A DNA stretch of 64,000 nucleotides, from the NCBI RefSeq assembly GCF_008704935.1, contig NZ_CP023692.1:558001-622000 (forward strand), written 5' to 3'. This document shows positions 35,387 through 43,658 of the stretch, in pieces (position 1 is the stretch's first letter; every line of letters begins with the position of its first letter). The DNA comes from Streptomyces vinaceus. Its GTDB lineage: Bacteria; Actinomycetota; Actinomycetes; Streptomycetales; Streptomycetaceae. The position numbers and the translations under genes are program-made. A model generated the notes under the pieces. It did not search any database. It was not told where the DNA came from and was given only the letters and a program-made list of their open reading frames with translations.

Positions 35387-36546
35387 GGGTGCTGTTCACG
35401 GTCCCGCCGCTGGCGGGGCACGTCAACCCGACGGTGGCGGTCGGCGCCGAACTGGCGGCGCGGGGGCACGAGGTGGCCTGGACGGGGCCGGCCGGGGCGC
35501 TGGCCCGGCTGCTGCCGGCGCACGCCCGCGTCCTGCCCGCCGGGGACGAGGCGGGCGGCGGGTACGCGGCCCTGCACGACCGCTGGCGCGATCTGCGCGG
35601 GGTCGGGGCGCTGCGCTTCCTGTGGGAGGAGGCGCTGGTCCCGCTCGGCCTGGCGATGGTGGCCGGGGTGACGGAGGCGGTGCGCTCCTTCGAGCCGGAT
35701 CTGCTGGTCGCCGACCAGCAGGCCCTGGCGGGCCCGGTGGTCGCCCGGCGCCTCGGGATCCCCTGGGCCACCTCGGCCAGCACATCGGCCGAACTGACCC
35801 GGCCCTTCGCCGATTTCCCGAAGGTCGGGGAGTGGGTGTCCGGACAGATCTCCGGATTCCTGGCCGCGTGCGGGATGCCGGACGCGGACTGGGATCCGCG
35901 GTTCTCCGAGCGGCTGGTGATCGTCTTCTCGACTCCCGAACTCGTCGGCATCGGCGCGGAGTTCCCGGCCAGCCACGCCTTCGTCGGCCCCGCTTTCGGG
36001 GCCCGACCGGCCGCCGCCCACTTCCCGTGGCGGCGGCTGGATCCGGAGCGGCGGCGGGTGCTCGTCTCGCTGGGCACCCTCAACCAGGAGGCCGGCGGCC
36101 GGTTCTACGCCACCGTCCTCCAGGCGGCCGAACGACTGGCCGAGGACGTCCAGCTGGTGCTCGTCGCCCCCGCTTCGCTGGTCGGGCCGGTGCCGGGGAA
36201 CGTACTCCTCCAGGAGCGGGTGCCGCAGCTGGAGCTGCTGCCGCACCTGGACGCCGTGGTCAGCCACGCCGGGCACAACACCGTCTGCGAGGCGCTCGCG
36301 TACGGGCTGCCGCTGGTGGTGGCGCCGATCCGCGACGACCAGCCGATCGTGGCCCGGCAGGTCGTCGAGGCGGGGGCGGGGGTGCGGGTGCGGTTCGGCC
36401 GGACCCGCACCGAGGAACTGTGTGACGCGCTCACGGCCGTGCTGGACGATCCCGGCCATCGCCGGGCCGCCCGGCGGATCCAGGCCTCCTTCGCCGCGGC
36501 CGGCGGAGCCGCCGCCGCAGCCGACCGGTTGGAGAAGCTGTCATGA
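35383..36546 (+). CDS. UGT/MGT-type glycosyltransferase (GT1 family)
   Basis: This 387-residue GT-B enzyme should move a sugar from a nucleotide donor to a lipid or small molecule. The N-terminal fold opens with FTVPPLAGHVNPTVAVG. The C-terminal donor half has VLVSLGTLNQE and the family signature around VVSHAGHNTVCEALAYGLPL with DDQPIVARQVVEAG. It sits inside the lipid-synthase operon with ATGA overlaps on both sides, which suggests that the operon product is a glycolipid. Confidence 0.92.
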   Translation: MRVLFTVPPLAGHVNPTVAVGAELAARGHEVAWTGPAGALARLLPAHARVLPAGDEAGGGYAALHDRWRDLRGVGALRFLWEEALVPLGLAMVAGVTEAVRSFEPDLLVADQQALAGPVVARRLGIPWATSASTSAELTRPFADFPKVGEWVSGQISGFLAACGMPDADWDPRFSERLVIVFSTPELVGIGAEFPASHAFVGPAFGARPAAAHFPWRRLDPERRRVLVSLGTLNQEAGGRFYATVLQAAERLAEDVQLVLVAPASLVGPVPGNVLLQERVPQLELLPHLDAVVSHAGHNTVCEALAYGLPLVVAPIRDDQPIVARQVVEAGAGVRVRFGRTRTEELCDALTAVLDDPGHRRAARRIQASFAAAGGAAAAADRLEKLS

Positions 36547-38468
36547 CGCCTCCCCCCTTCCACCGGGTCCGGTGGACCTCCGCGCTGACCGTGGCGGCGC
36601 TCGGCGCGGGAACGGTGCGCGCCCGCCGTCGGCTGCGGGCGGTCCCCGTCCTGCCCGCGCCGCCGACCGCGGCGGACGGGCTGCCGCGCGCCGCCGGGTG
36701 GCGACTGCTGACCTCGCGCGGGGTCGAGGTGGATCCGGCCACGTTCCTGGCCGCCTGCGCGCACGCCGACCGCGTCGGCCTGCGGGTGCTGGACCTGCTG
36801 CCCGCCGACCTCGGCGCCGAGCGGGCGCTCGGGCTCCTGCGGCTGGTCGACCCGGCCGGATACCTCCGGGACCGGCTCGCCGAGGGGCGCGGCGCCGGGT
36901 ACGCGGTGCTCGTCGCCGAGGAGGTGCTGGCGAGGGCCGGGGCGGACCCGGGCGGGACGGGCCTGGAGGGCGCCGGTGGCCGCGAGCCCGCCGATCTGCT
37001 GGCTCTGGTGCGCCGGTTGAAGGAGTACGCCGCCGACTCCACGGGCCTGGCCATCGCCCCCGCGCTGTCCGTCGGGCGGGCGGGGGACCCGGCGGGCCCG
37101 GTCCGCGCGGCCGAATTGCGGGCCCAGGGGCTGCCGCCGGGGGTGCTCGCCGGTGCTCAGCTCGCCGGGCTGGCGCTGCTGGCCGGGCTCGCCGGACGCC
37201 AGGGCCGCTGGGGCGTCGCCGCGGCCGGGCTGTACTGGCTCCAGCCGTACCTGGTGCTCGGCGGGCCCGGCGCCCCGCTGCGCCCCGCCGACCTGCCCGC
37301 GGCCACCGCGGCCCGGCCGGCGCGCTCGCTGGCCGCCGCCGTACGCACGGCCGCCGCGGTCCTGCGTACGCCCGACGGCGCGGAGGCGGACACCGACGCC
37401 GACACCGCACGCGCGGCTGCGTACCGGGCCGAACTGACCTTCGGCACCGACCGGTTCCTGGAACCGCGGCGGACCGACTGCCCCTGGTGCGGCTCCCGGC
37501 AGCTCTTCGTGCGCGTCCGGGTGCCCGATCTCCTCCAGGGCAAGCCCGGCCGGTTCACCCTGGAGCAGTGCGCGGACTGCGGCCACGTCTTCCAGAACCC
37601 CCGGCTGACCCTGGACGGACTGGAGTTCTACTACCGGGACTTCTACGACGGACGCGGCGGGGAGGGCGCCGGGACGGTGTTCGGCCGGCTCGGCGACTCC
37701 TACCGGCGGCGCGCCGAGATGCTCCGCCCGCACACCGTGGACGCCCCGGCCTCGTGGCTCGACGTCGGCACCGGGCACGGCCACTTCTGCAACGCGGCGC
37801 GGGCGGTCTGGCCGGACACCCGCTTCGACGGCCTGGACATGGGCGACGGGGTCGGCGAGGCCGAGCGGCGCGGCTGGGTGGAGACCGGGTTCCAGGGCCA
37901 GTTCCCGGAGTTCGCGCAGAAGCTGGCGGGCCGGTACGAGGTGGTCAGCATGTACCACTACCTGGAGCACACCCGTGATCCGCTCACCGAGCTGGACACG
38001 GCGGCCGCCGTCCTGGCCCCCGGCGGGTTCCTGGCGATCGAGCTCCCCGACCCCGAATCGCGGATGGCCCGGCTGCTGGGACCGGCGTGGCTGCCCTGGT
38101 TCCAGCCGCAGCACCAGCACCTGATGCCGGCGTCGAACCTGCGCGAGGCTCTGGCCGACCGCGGGTTCACCGTCCTGGCCGAGGAGCACGGCCGCGCCCA
38201 CCAGGGCAACGACTTCTTCGGCGCGGTGGCCCTGACCACCACCCGGCTGGCGCCGGACCCGGGCCGCCCGTGGGCTCCCCCGGCCACGCGCCGCGGGCGG
38301 GCGCTGGCCCATGCCGTACGGACGGCGGCACTGCCCTGCTTCGCCGGAGCGGCGGCGCTCGACGCGCTGCGGACGGCCGTGGCCCGGCGCACGGACGGCG
38401 GGAACGCCTACCGGCTGCTGGCCCGCCTGGACGAGCGGCGGCCGGCGGCGCCCGGGGAGGACTGGTGA
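36543..38468 (+). CDS. Fusion protein with C-terminal SAM-dependent methyltransferase
   Basis: This is a 641-residue protein. Residues about 310-600 form a class I methyltransferase. A four-cysteine zinc-ribbon-like motif comes first (CPWCGS near 313, then CADCGH), followed by the SAM loop LDVGTGHGHF near 407 and EVVSMYHYLEHTRDP. The first 300 residues are not recognised. They hold a conserved-looking block (LDLLPADLGAERALGLLRLV) and hydrophobic stretches near 205-245, and could be a membrane-associated, possibly degenerate transferase. A methyltransferase in this operon should tailor the lipid or its sugar. Four-base ATGA/GTGA overlaps join it to both neighbours. Confidence 0.85.
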   Translation: MTPPPFHRVRWTSALTVAALGAGTVRARRRLRAVPVLPAPPTAADGLPRAAGWRLLTSRGVEVDPATFLAACAHADRVGLRVLDLLPADLGAERALGLLRLVDPAGYLRDRLAEGRGAGYAVLVAEEVLARAGADPGGTGLEGAGGREPADLLALVRRLKEYAADSTGLAIAPALSVGRAGDPAGPVRAAELRAQGLPPGVLAGAQLAGLALLAGLAGRQGRWGVAAAGLYWLQPYLVLGGPGAPLRPADLPAATAARPARSLAAAVRTAAAVLRTPDGAEADTDADTARAAAYRAELTFGTDRFLEPRRTDCPWCGSRQLFVRVRVPDLLQGKPGRFTLEQCADCGHVFQNPRLTLDGLEFYYRDFYDGRGGEGAGTVFGRLGDSYRRRAEMLRPHTVDAPASWLDVGTGHGHFCNAARAVWPDTRFDGLDMGDGVGEAERRGWVETGFQGQFPEFAQKLAGRYEVVSMYHYLEHTRDPLTELDTAAAVLAPGGFLAIELPDPESRMARLLGPAWLPWFQPQHQHLMPASNLREALADRGFTVLAEEHGRAHQGNDFFGAVALTTTRLAPDPGRPWAPPATRRGRALAHAVRTAALPCFAGAAALDALRTAVARRTDGGNAYRLLARLDERRPAAPGEDW

Positions 38469-39496
38469 CGGCGGCCCGGGGCGGCGCCACGCCCGCCCGG
38501 CCCGGTCCCGACACCGCGCCGCGCGCCGCCGCCCCCACCACCCCTACCGCCGCTGCCGGCACGGCTGCTGCCCGCCGGGCTCCCGTCGGCATCCCGCCCG
38601 TCGGTCCCGTGCCGCCCGGGCTGGCCCGGCGGGCCACCGCCGACCCGCTGTTCCGGCTCGTCGCCTACGCGCTGGAGGCCGCGCACGGGCGGCCCCCGGC
38701 CGCGGTGTGGAGTGCCCCGTACGCCTTCCACCTCGACTCGCCCGGGCTCGTCGCCGCGGCCGGCTGGCCGGTGGCGGCCGCCGCCGCGCCCCGTACGGAC
38801 GGGCTGGTGCGGCTGAGCTCGCTGGGGCACCCCGCCGACAGCTGCGATCTGCCGCTGACCCCGGACGGGCCGCCGCCCGACGCCCCCGCCTGGGCCGTGC
38901 GCCCGTACGCCCTGCTGCGGGCGCTGGCCCGCGCCGGGTACGGCCGGGGCGGGACCGACCTGCACCTCCAGGGCTCGCTCACGGAGTCCGCGGGGCTGGC
39001 CACGGCCGAGCCCGCCGACTGCGCGCTGGCGCTCGCGGTGGCCGACGTACACGGGCCGGCGGACGCGGAGCCGGACCGGGAGGAGCTGGCCCGGCTGCTG
39101 GCACGGGCGCTGCCGGACGGCGACGAGGCGCTGCGCCGGGCGGTGCTGTTCGCCCGGCCCGGCAAGGCCCTGCTGCCGGACGCCGGGGCCGGGCGGCGCC
39201 ACGCCGGCTTCGACCCGGCCGCCTCGGGGAGGCGGCTGGTGCTGCTCGCGGTCCGCGGCGATCGAGCGGACCGGGCGGCCGAGCTGTCCCGGGCGGTGGC
39301 CTGCGCCCGCCGGGCGGGGGCGCTGAGCGCCTGGTCGCCCGGGCGGGGGCCGGGGCGGAGCGTACTGGCGCTGCTGCCCGCGTCGCGCCTGACGGAGGTG
39401 CGGGCCGCGGTGGCGGAGGACTTCCGCGGCCGGGGCCGGCCGGTGCCCCGCTTCCTGAACATCGCCGTGGCCGGTGCGGCCCGGCGGGAGGAATGA
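38465..39496 (+). CDS. GHMP/galactokinase-like protein, probably atypical
   Basis: This is a 343-residue protein. Its middle (GLVRLSSLGHP, YALLRALARAGYGRGGTDLHLQGSLTESAGLATAEP) follows the order of galactokinase motifs. The ATP-loop region that normally reads PxxxGLxSSA is altered to SLTESAGLATAEP, and the N-terminal sugar-binding signature is not clear. It may be an inactive or repurposed sugar kinase serving the glycolipid pathway. The first 50 residues are low-complexity Ala/Pro/Thr. The GTG start overlaps the methyltransferase stop, making it the last gene of the coupled operon. The family call is tentative. Confidence 0.6.
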   Translation: MTAARGGATPARPGPDTAPRAAAPTTPTAAAGTAAARRAPVGIPPVGPVPPGLARRATADPLFRLVAYALEAAHGRPPAAVWSAPYAFHLDSPGLVAAAGWPVAAAAAPRTDGLVRLSSLGHPADSCDLPLTPDGPPPDAPAWAVRPYALLRALARAGYGRGGTDLHLQGSLTESAGLATAEPADCALALAVADVHGPADAEPDREELARLLARALPDGDEALRRAVLFARPGKALLPDAGAGRRHAGFDPAASGRRLVLLAVRGDRADRAAELSRAVACARRAGALSAWSPGRGPGRSVLALLPASRLTEVRAAVAEDFRGRGRPVPRFLNIAVAGAARREE

Positions 39497-39550
39497 CCCA
39501 CCCGCGAGGAACGAACACCCACACCCACACCCACCCAGGAGGAACCGCTC

Positions 39551-40786
39551 ATGCCCTCACCCATGGCCGCCACGAGACGCAGGGCCCGCCGGTCCGCGCT
39601 GGTGGCCGCGCTCGGCTCGCTCTGCCTGCTGGGCGCGTTCACCGTGGCCCGTTCGCAGGCGGCCGAGACGGATCCGGCGAGCGCGCGGACGGCCGCGGCC
39701 GCCGCGTTGCCCACGTACGACCACGTGGTGGTCGTCGTCTACGAGAACAAGCAGTACGGCGAGATCATCGGCAGCGCGAACGCCCCGTACGTCAACCAGC
39801 TCGCGAACGGCGGCGCGAGCCTGACCGGCATGAAGGCGCTGACCCACCCCAGCCAGCCGAACTACTTCAACCTCTTCTCCGGCGCCACCCAGGGCATCAC
39901 CGGCGACGGCTGCTACACCCCGCAGTCGATGAGCGCGGCCAACCTCGGCCAGGAGCTGATCGCGGCCGGGAAGACCTTCGCGACGTACAACGAGGACCTG
40001 CCGGCCGAGGGGTCCACGGCCTGCACCAACGGCCAGTACGCGCAGAAGCACAACTCGTGGTTCGCCTTCAAGAACGTACCGCTGAACACCGGGAAGACCT
40101 GGGCCCAGTTCCCCCGGAACGACTTCGCGGCGCTGCCGAACCTGTCCTTCGTCGTACCGAACCAGTGCAACGACATGCACTCGTGCTCGGTGAACACGGG
40201 GGACACGTGGACGAAGAACAACCTGGACGCCTACGCGCAGTGGGCGAAGGCCAACAACAGCCTGCTGGTGCTCACCTGGGACGAGGACAACTACCTCGGC
40301 TCCAACCAGATCGCCACGGTGTTCTACGGGGCGAAGGTGAAGACCGGCAAGTACGCCACCGCCTTCAACCACCACCACCTGCTGCGCACCTTCGAGGACC
40401 TGTTCGGCACGGCGACGCACGCGGGCAACGCGGCGAACGTCCAGCCGATCACCGAGGTCTTCGACGGCTCCCCGACCCCGACACCTACCCCGACACCCAC
40501 ACCCACACCCACACCCACACCCGGTGATCTGAAACTCACCGACCCCGGACCCCGGACCTGCAAGTTCAACCAGACCTGCACCATCCAACTCACCACCACC
40601 GGAGGCAAACCCGCCATCCGCTACACCGCCACCGGACTCCCCCTCGGACTCACCATCGACACCAACACCGGCCGCATCACCGGCAAACCCTGGGCCACCG
40701 GAACCGTCCAGATCACCGCCACCGCCACCGACACCACCCCCACCACCGCCACCACCACCTTCCCCCTCACCATCAACTGGTTCTGA
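39551..40786 (+). CDS. Secreted phosphoesterase (alkaline-phosphatase-fold) with C-terminal Ig-like domain
   Basis: This 411-residue exported protein has a signal peptide ending near residue 37. The catalytic part (about 50-300) matches the phosphoesterase / AcpA-type family (VVVVVYENKQYGEIIG, THPSQPNYFNLFSG, LVLTWDEDNY, then HHHLLRTFEDLFG). It probably hydrolyses phosphate mono- or diesters outside the cell. A Thr-Pro repeat linker and an 86-residue Ig-like domain complete it. The Ig domain differs by one residue from that of the propeller protein at 19132. The ATG has AGGAGG eight bases upstream. It begins 54 bases after the lipid operon and has its own terminator. Confidence 0.9.
   Translation: MPSPMAATRRRARRSALVAALGSLCLLGAFTVARSQAAETDPASARTAAAAALPTYDHVVVVVYENKQYGEIIGSANAPYVNQLANGGASLTGMKALTHPSQPNYFNLFSGATQGITGDGCYTPQSMSAANLGQELIAAGKTFATYNEDLPAEGSTACTNGQYAQKHNSWFAFKNVPLNTGKTWAQFPRNDFAALPNLSFVVPNQCNDMHSCSVNTGDTWTKNNLDAYAQWAKANNSLLVLTWDEDNYLGSNQIATVFYGAKVKTGKYATAFNHHHLLRTFEDLFGTATHAGNAANVQPITEVFDGSPTPTPTPTPTPTPTPTPGDLKLTDPGPRTCKFNQTCTIQLTTTGGKPAIRYTATGLPLGLTIDTNTGRITGKPWATGTVQITATATDTTPTTATTTFPLTINWF
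40474..40520 (+). repeat. Thr-Pro linker microsatellite
   Basis: Tandem CACACC/CGACAC units encode repeated Thr-Pro between the phosphoesterase and the Ig-like domain. The tract matches the type of linker seen at 19409-19470 and is prone to length change. Confidence 0.7.
40510..40786 (+). repeat. Right arm of the 277-bp inverted repeat (Ig-like domain cassette)
   Basis: This arm is the inverted copy of 19132-19408, with three base differences. Third codon positions are almost all C throughout, more uniform than in either host gene. That fits a domain that spread recently as a cassette. Confidence 0.9.
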
Positions 40787-40795
40787 TCGGCGGCA

Positions 40796-40822
40796 GGGGG
40801 CGGGCGCACACCGCCCGCCCCC
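40796..40822 (+). terminator. Terminator hairpin after the phosphoesterase gene
   Basis: GGGGGCGGGCG (40796-40806) pairs perfectly with CGCCCGCCCCC (40812-40822) around the 5-base loop CACAC. It starts 10 bases after the stop codon. Confidence 0.65.
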
Positions 40823-40910
40823 ACGGCCCCGCTTGGTTCCACGCGAAACAGTGACATGCATCACCACGCCACAACTGATCACGGAAGCATTACGTCCGCT
40901 CCCCTCTCGC

Positions 40911-40920
40911 CGACATGTCG
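40911..40920. promoter_or_regulatory. Palindrome CGACATGTCG, copy 3 of 3
   Basis: This perfect 10-base palindrome is followed by ATATTT, in the AT-richest part of the gap between the phosphoesterase and the CAP-domain gene. It matches the copies at 103-112 (eight central bases) and 10548-10557. Confidence 0.3.
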
Positions 40921-41127
40921 ATATTTGTCCCACTCGAATCGACATTCTCCTCTTCGCCCGACATGGGCGTGTCAAGGACGAGTGCCGTCTGCGGCAACTG
41001 GCCACGTCACAGCGGTGTCTGAGGGAGGGTCCCGATCTCACGCGGTCGGCCGACCACCCGGTCAGCACGACTGTCCGCCCTTTTCAAGCCCGGTGCCCGG
41101 CTCTGCCCCGCCGCCCGGCGGCGAGAC

Positions 41128-41156
41128 TTGCCAGCCCGTTCCGGGGCTTCTAAGAA
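41128..41156 (+). promoter_or_regulatory. Candidate promoter of the CAP-domain gene
   Basis: TTGCCA (41128-41133) and TAAGAA (41151-41156) are spaced by 17 bases and point toward the gene at 41227. The predicted leader would be about 65 bases and end in the ribosome site GTGAGG. The -10 match is partial. Confidence 0.35.
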
Positions 41157-41226
41157 TGGCGGCCCGGCCCCCGCGCTCCAGCAGCTCAGGCGCAGGACGC
41201 ATCGCAGAAACCACGTGAGGTCACGC

Positions 41227-42000
41227 ATGCACAAGCACCGCAAGAAGACGCGCTACAAGAAAATAACCATCGCCGCCGTCACCCTGGGCCTCGTGGGCAT
41301 ACCCACGGCCGCCATGGCATGCCTGCACACGAACGAGGCGGGCGGGGTGAAGGCCGGCGGCAGGCACGGCATGCGCCCCTCCCACACCGCACCCTCCCCC
41401 ACCGAGTCGATCCAGACGGTGGCGGACCCGGCGCAGGTCCCGCTCCCCGCCGAGACCGCGACGGCCACGCCCGCCGCGCCGACCTCGCAGGCCCCGGAGC
41501 CGACCGAGCCGGCCGCCGAGCCGACGCGGCAGCCGACCGCGACGAAGCCGGTGCGCCCGGCCCCGGCCAAGCCGAAGGCTCCGCCCACCGCGCAGCAGCC
41601 GACCGCCCCGACCGGTGGGGCCTCCGGCCCCGCGGCCGAGGTCGTGGCCCTCGTGAACCAGGAGCGGGCCAAGGTCGGCTGCTCGGCGCTCACCGTCAAT
41701 CCGAACCTGACGGCCGCCGCGCTGAACCACAGCCAGGACATGGCCGCCCACTCCACCATGTCGCACACCGGCTCCGACGGTTCGGACCCGGGCGAGCGCA
41801 TCACCCGCAGCGGCTTCAGCTGGACGACGTACGGCGAGAACGTCGCGTACGGCTACAGCACGCCCGAGCAGGTCATGACGGGCTGGATGAACAGCCCCGG
41901 GCACCGCGAGAACATCCTCAACTGTGCCTTCAAGGAGATCGGCGTCGGCCTCGCGCAGCCGAACTCCTACTGGACCCAGGACTTCGGTACGGCCCGCTAG
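41227..42000 (+). CDS. Exported CAP/SCP-domain protein
   Basis: This 257-residue protein starts with a strongly basic stretch (KHRKKTRYKK) and a hydrophobic signal segment ending at AMAC near residue 32. A Pro/Thr/Ala-rich linker (about 50-140) and a C-terminal CAP (cysteine-rich secretory/PR-1) domain follow. The domain includes VVALVNQERAKVGCSAL, MSHTGSDGSDPGERI, YGENVAYGY and GWMNSPGHRENIL. The AMAC end could be a weak lipobox. Bacterial CAP proteins are cell-surface or secreted, with mostly unknown activity. The ATG has GAGG six bases upstream. Its TAG stop overlaps the convergent ROK gene stop in the palindrome CTAG. Confidence 0.9.
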   Translation: MHKHRKKTRYKKITIAAVTLGLVGIPTAAMACLHTNEAGGVKAGGRHGMRPSHTAPSPTESIQTVADPAQVPLPAETATATPAAPTSQAPEPTEPAAEPTRQPTATKPVRPAPAKPKAPPTAQQPTAPTGGASGPAAEVVALVNQERAKVGCSALTVNPNLTAAALNHSQDMAAHSTMSHTGSDGSDPGERITRSGFSWTTYGENVAYGYSTPEQVMTGWMNSPGHRENILNCAFKEIGVGLAQPNSYWTQDFGTAR

Positions 42001-43238
42001 CGGGAGGTGTCGAACACCTCGTCCCGCGTCGTGGCCAGGGCACATTCCAGTGCACCGCGCAGGACGGGGTGTTCGTGGATGTCGCCGAGGACCAGCGGCG
42101 GCTGGCAGGCGGAGAGTTCGGCGAGCTCCGCCTCGACCAGGGCCCGCAGGGGCTCGCCGCCCGCGAGGAACACCCCGCCGGCGAGGACCACCAGCTCGGG
42201 GTCGAGGACGCCGGCGATCGAGGACAGGCCGGTGGCGACCCTGGTCGCGAACTCCCGCAGCACCTCGCGGTACGGGCCCTCGGCTTCGGTCGACGCCCGC
42301 CGGAGGATGGCCGTGGCCTCCTCCAGCACGGGATCGGCCGCACCGCGGCGTGCCGCGCCCGCGCGGGACCCGGCGCCGTCCGCGACGCGGTCGATCCCCA
42401 GCCTGCGCGCCATCTCGGGCACCGTCTGGCAGCCCGCGAGGTCCTGGTACCCGCCGGTCTGGGCCACTTCGGGGTTGCGTACCAGCGGTGTGCCGGGCAC
42501 GGGCATGAACCCGACCTCGCCGGCCCCGCCCGTGCGCCCGCGGTACAGGCGGCCGCCGAACATCATGGCGCCGCCGATGCCCTCCTCGTTCCAGAGCAGG
42601 AAGAAGTCCTCGTACCCGCGGGCCGCTCCGGTGCGCCCCTCGGCGATGGCGACGAGGTTGACGTCGTTCTCGCAGTCGACGGGCATCGGGAGCCCGGCCG
42701 CGAGCTCCCGCAGCAGGGTCGGCGACTGCCAGCCCGGCAGATGGCTGGGATAGCGCAGCCGGCCCTCGCGGTGGTCGAAGGCCAGCGGGGCTCCGACGAC
42801 GACCCGGTGGATGTCGTCGGAGGTGAGCCGGGCCGCCCGCGCGGCCCCGTCGACGGCCGCGATCACCTGGTCGGCCTCGTCGCCGCGCAGCTCGGGGTCG
42901 GTGAGTTCGTACGTGCCGATGGTCCGCCCGGAGAGGTCCGCGACCGCCGTCCGGATCAGCCCGGGTGTCACGTCGAGCCCGGCCACGTACGCGGCCGCCG
43001 GGTTGAGGGTGTACAGCAGACCGGCCGGTCCGGGGTGCCCGGCGGAGGTGCCCGCGGCCACGACGAGGCCGGACTCCTCCAGACGGGCCAGCATCTGGGA
43101 GGCCGTCGGCTTGGACAGGCCGGACAGCCGGGAGATCTGGGCGCGCGACAGCGGTCCCCGCTCCAGCAGGAGCTCCAGGGCGGCCCGGTCGTTCAAGGTG
43201 CGCAGGACCCGGGGTACGCCGGGCACTCGGTTGATCAC
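41997..43238 (-). CDS. ROK-family transcriptional regulator
   Basis: This 413-residue protein has an N-terminal winged helix (about 10-75, LSRAQISRLSGLSKPTASQML) and a C-terminal ROK sugar-kinase-like domain (VAGLDVTPGLIRTAVADLSG, NDVNLVAIAEG, LWNEEGIGGAMMFGG, GAGEVGFMPV). ROK regulators usually repress sugar genes and sense a sugar or sugar phosphate. The family's cysteine-rich zinc motif (CxCGxxGCxE) is replaced here by GGYQDLAGCQTV, so zinc binding is doubtful. The start is GTG at 43238. The convergent stop overlaps the CAP gene by four bases. Confidence 0.88.
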   Translation of the reverse strand: MINRVPGVPRVLRTLNDRAALELLLERGPLSRAQISRLSGLSKPTASQMLARLEESGLVVAAGTSAGHPGPAGLLYTLNPAAAYVAGLDVTPGLIRTAVADLSGRTIGTYELTDPELRGDEADQVIAAVDGAARAARLTSDDIHRVVVGAPLAFDHREGRLRYPSHLPGWQSPTLLRELAAGLPMPVDCENDVNLVAIAEGRTGAARGYEDFFLLWNEEGIGGAMMFGGRLYRGRTGGAGEVGFMPVPGTPLVRNPEVAQTGGYQDLAGCQTVPEMARRLGIDRVADGAGSRAGAARRGAADPVLEEATAILRRASTEAEGPYREVLREFATRVATGLSSIAGVLDPELVVLAGGVFLAGGEPLRALVEAELAELSACQPPLVLGDIHEHPVLRGALECALATTRDEVFDTSR

Positions 43239-43335
43239 ACGTACCCCTGGTCGTATGTCAGAAGATCTTGCCGGCCATAGTACCGGGGGCGAGCTGCGTG
43301 AACGGGCGGTCGGCCGACCCGGCGGCCGTCCCGCG

Positions 43336-43629
43336 TCAGCGTGCGGCCCCCGTGCCGGCGGCCGGGACTGCGAGGTCGCGCCGGCGCAGCGGCATGGCGG
43401 CGCGCTCGATGCGCCGCGCCATCAGATAGTCGTACGGCGACTGCCCGTACGCGAGCCGGAACTGGCGGCTGAGCTGCCTGGCCGCCATGCCCGCGTCGCG
43501 CGCGAGCGCCTCGACGTCCAGCGGCTGCGCGTACTCCCGGTCGATCCGGTCGCGGACGCGGCGCAGCCGGGCGAAGTCCTTCAAGCGCTGCGCCTCGGTG
43601 CGTGCGCGGCCCCACGCGGGATTGCACAT
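43336..43629 (-). pseudogene. Truncated AraC-family regulator
   Basis: This 97-residue product starts like AraC-type regulators that accompany VOC proteins in Streptomyces. It has one helix-turn-helix (LDVEALARDAGMAARQLSRQFRLAYG) and the linker helix, then leaves the family pattern after LRRRDLAV and stops 11 residues later. The second helix-turn-helix needed for AraC-type DNA binding is missing, and I find no remnant of it in other frames downstream. The start has a strong GAGGGGGG ribosome site and follows the VOC gene by 29 bases. It may be a broken gene or a deliberately short one-HTH protein. Confidence 0.65.
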
Positions 43630-43658
43630 ACGAGCCCCCCTCTGCTCGGCGTGACGTC

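Larger units (their letters stand above)
40823..41226 (+). other. Gene-free leader region upstream of the CAP-domain gene
   Basis: These 404 bases hold no gene that I can support. Around 40850-40960 the DNA is unusually AT-rich for this window and contains the palindrome CGACATGTCG. A candidate promoter lies at 41128-41156. I looked for a conserved riboswitch, because secreted wall proteins in actinomycetes often follow a cyclic-di-AMP riboswitch, but I could not match one with confidence. Confidence 0.4.

Noticed and set aside
40823..41226. A cyclic-di-AMP riboswitch before the CAP-domain gene
   Set aside because: The gene type and long leader made it worth checking, but I could not align the conserved core sequences or pairing with confidence. 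A covariance-model search (Infernal with the ydaO-yuaA family) would decide.
43235..43627. A 130-codon minus-strand frame overlapping the AraC-type gene
   Set aside because: It is the neighbouring frame of the AraC-type sequence, Arg/Ala-rich without motifs, and does not supply the missing second helix-turn-helix.
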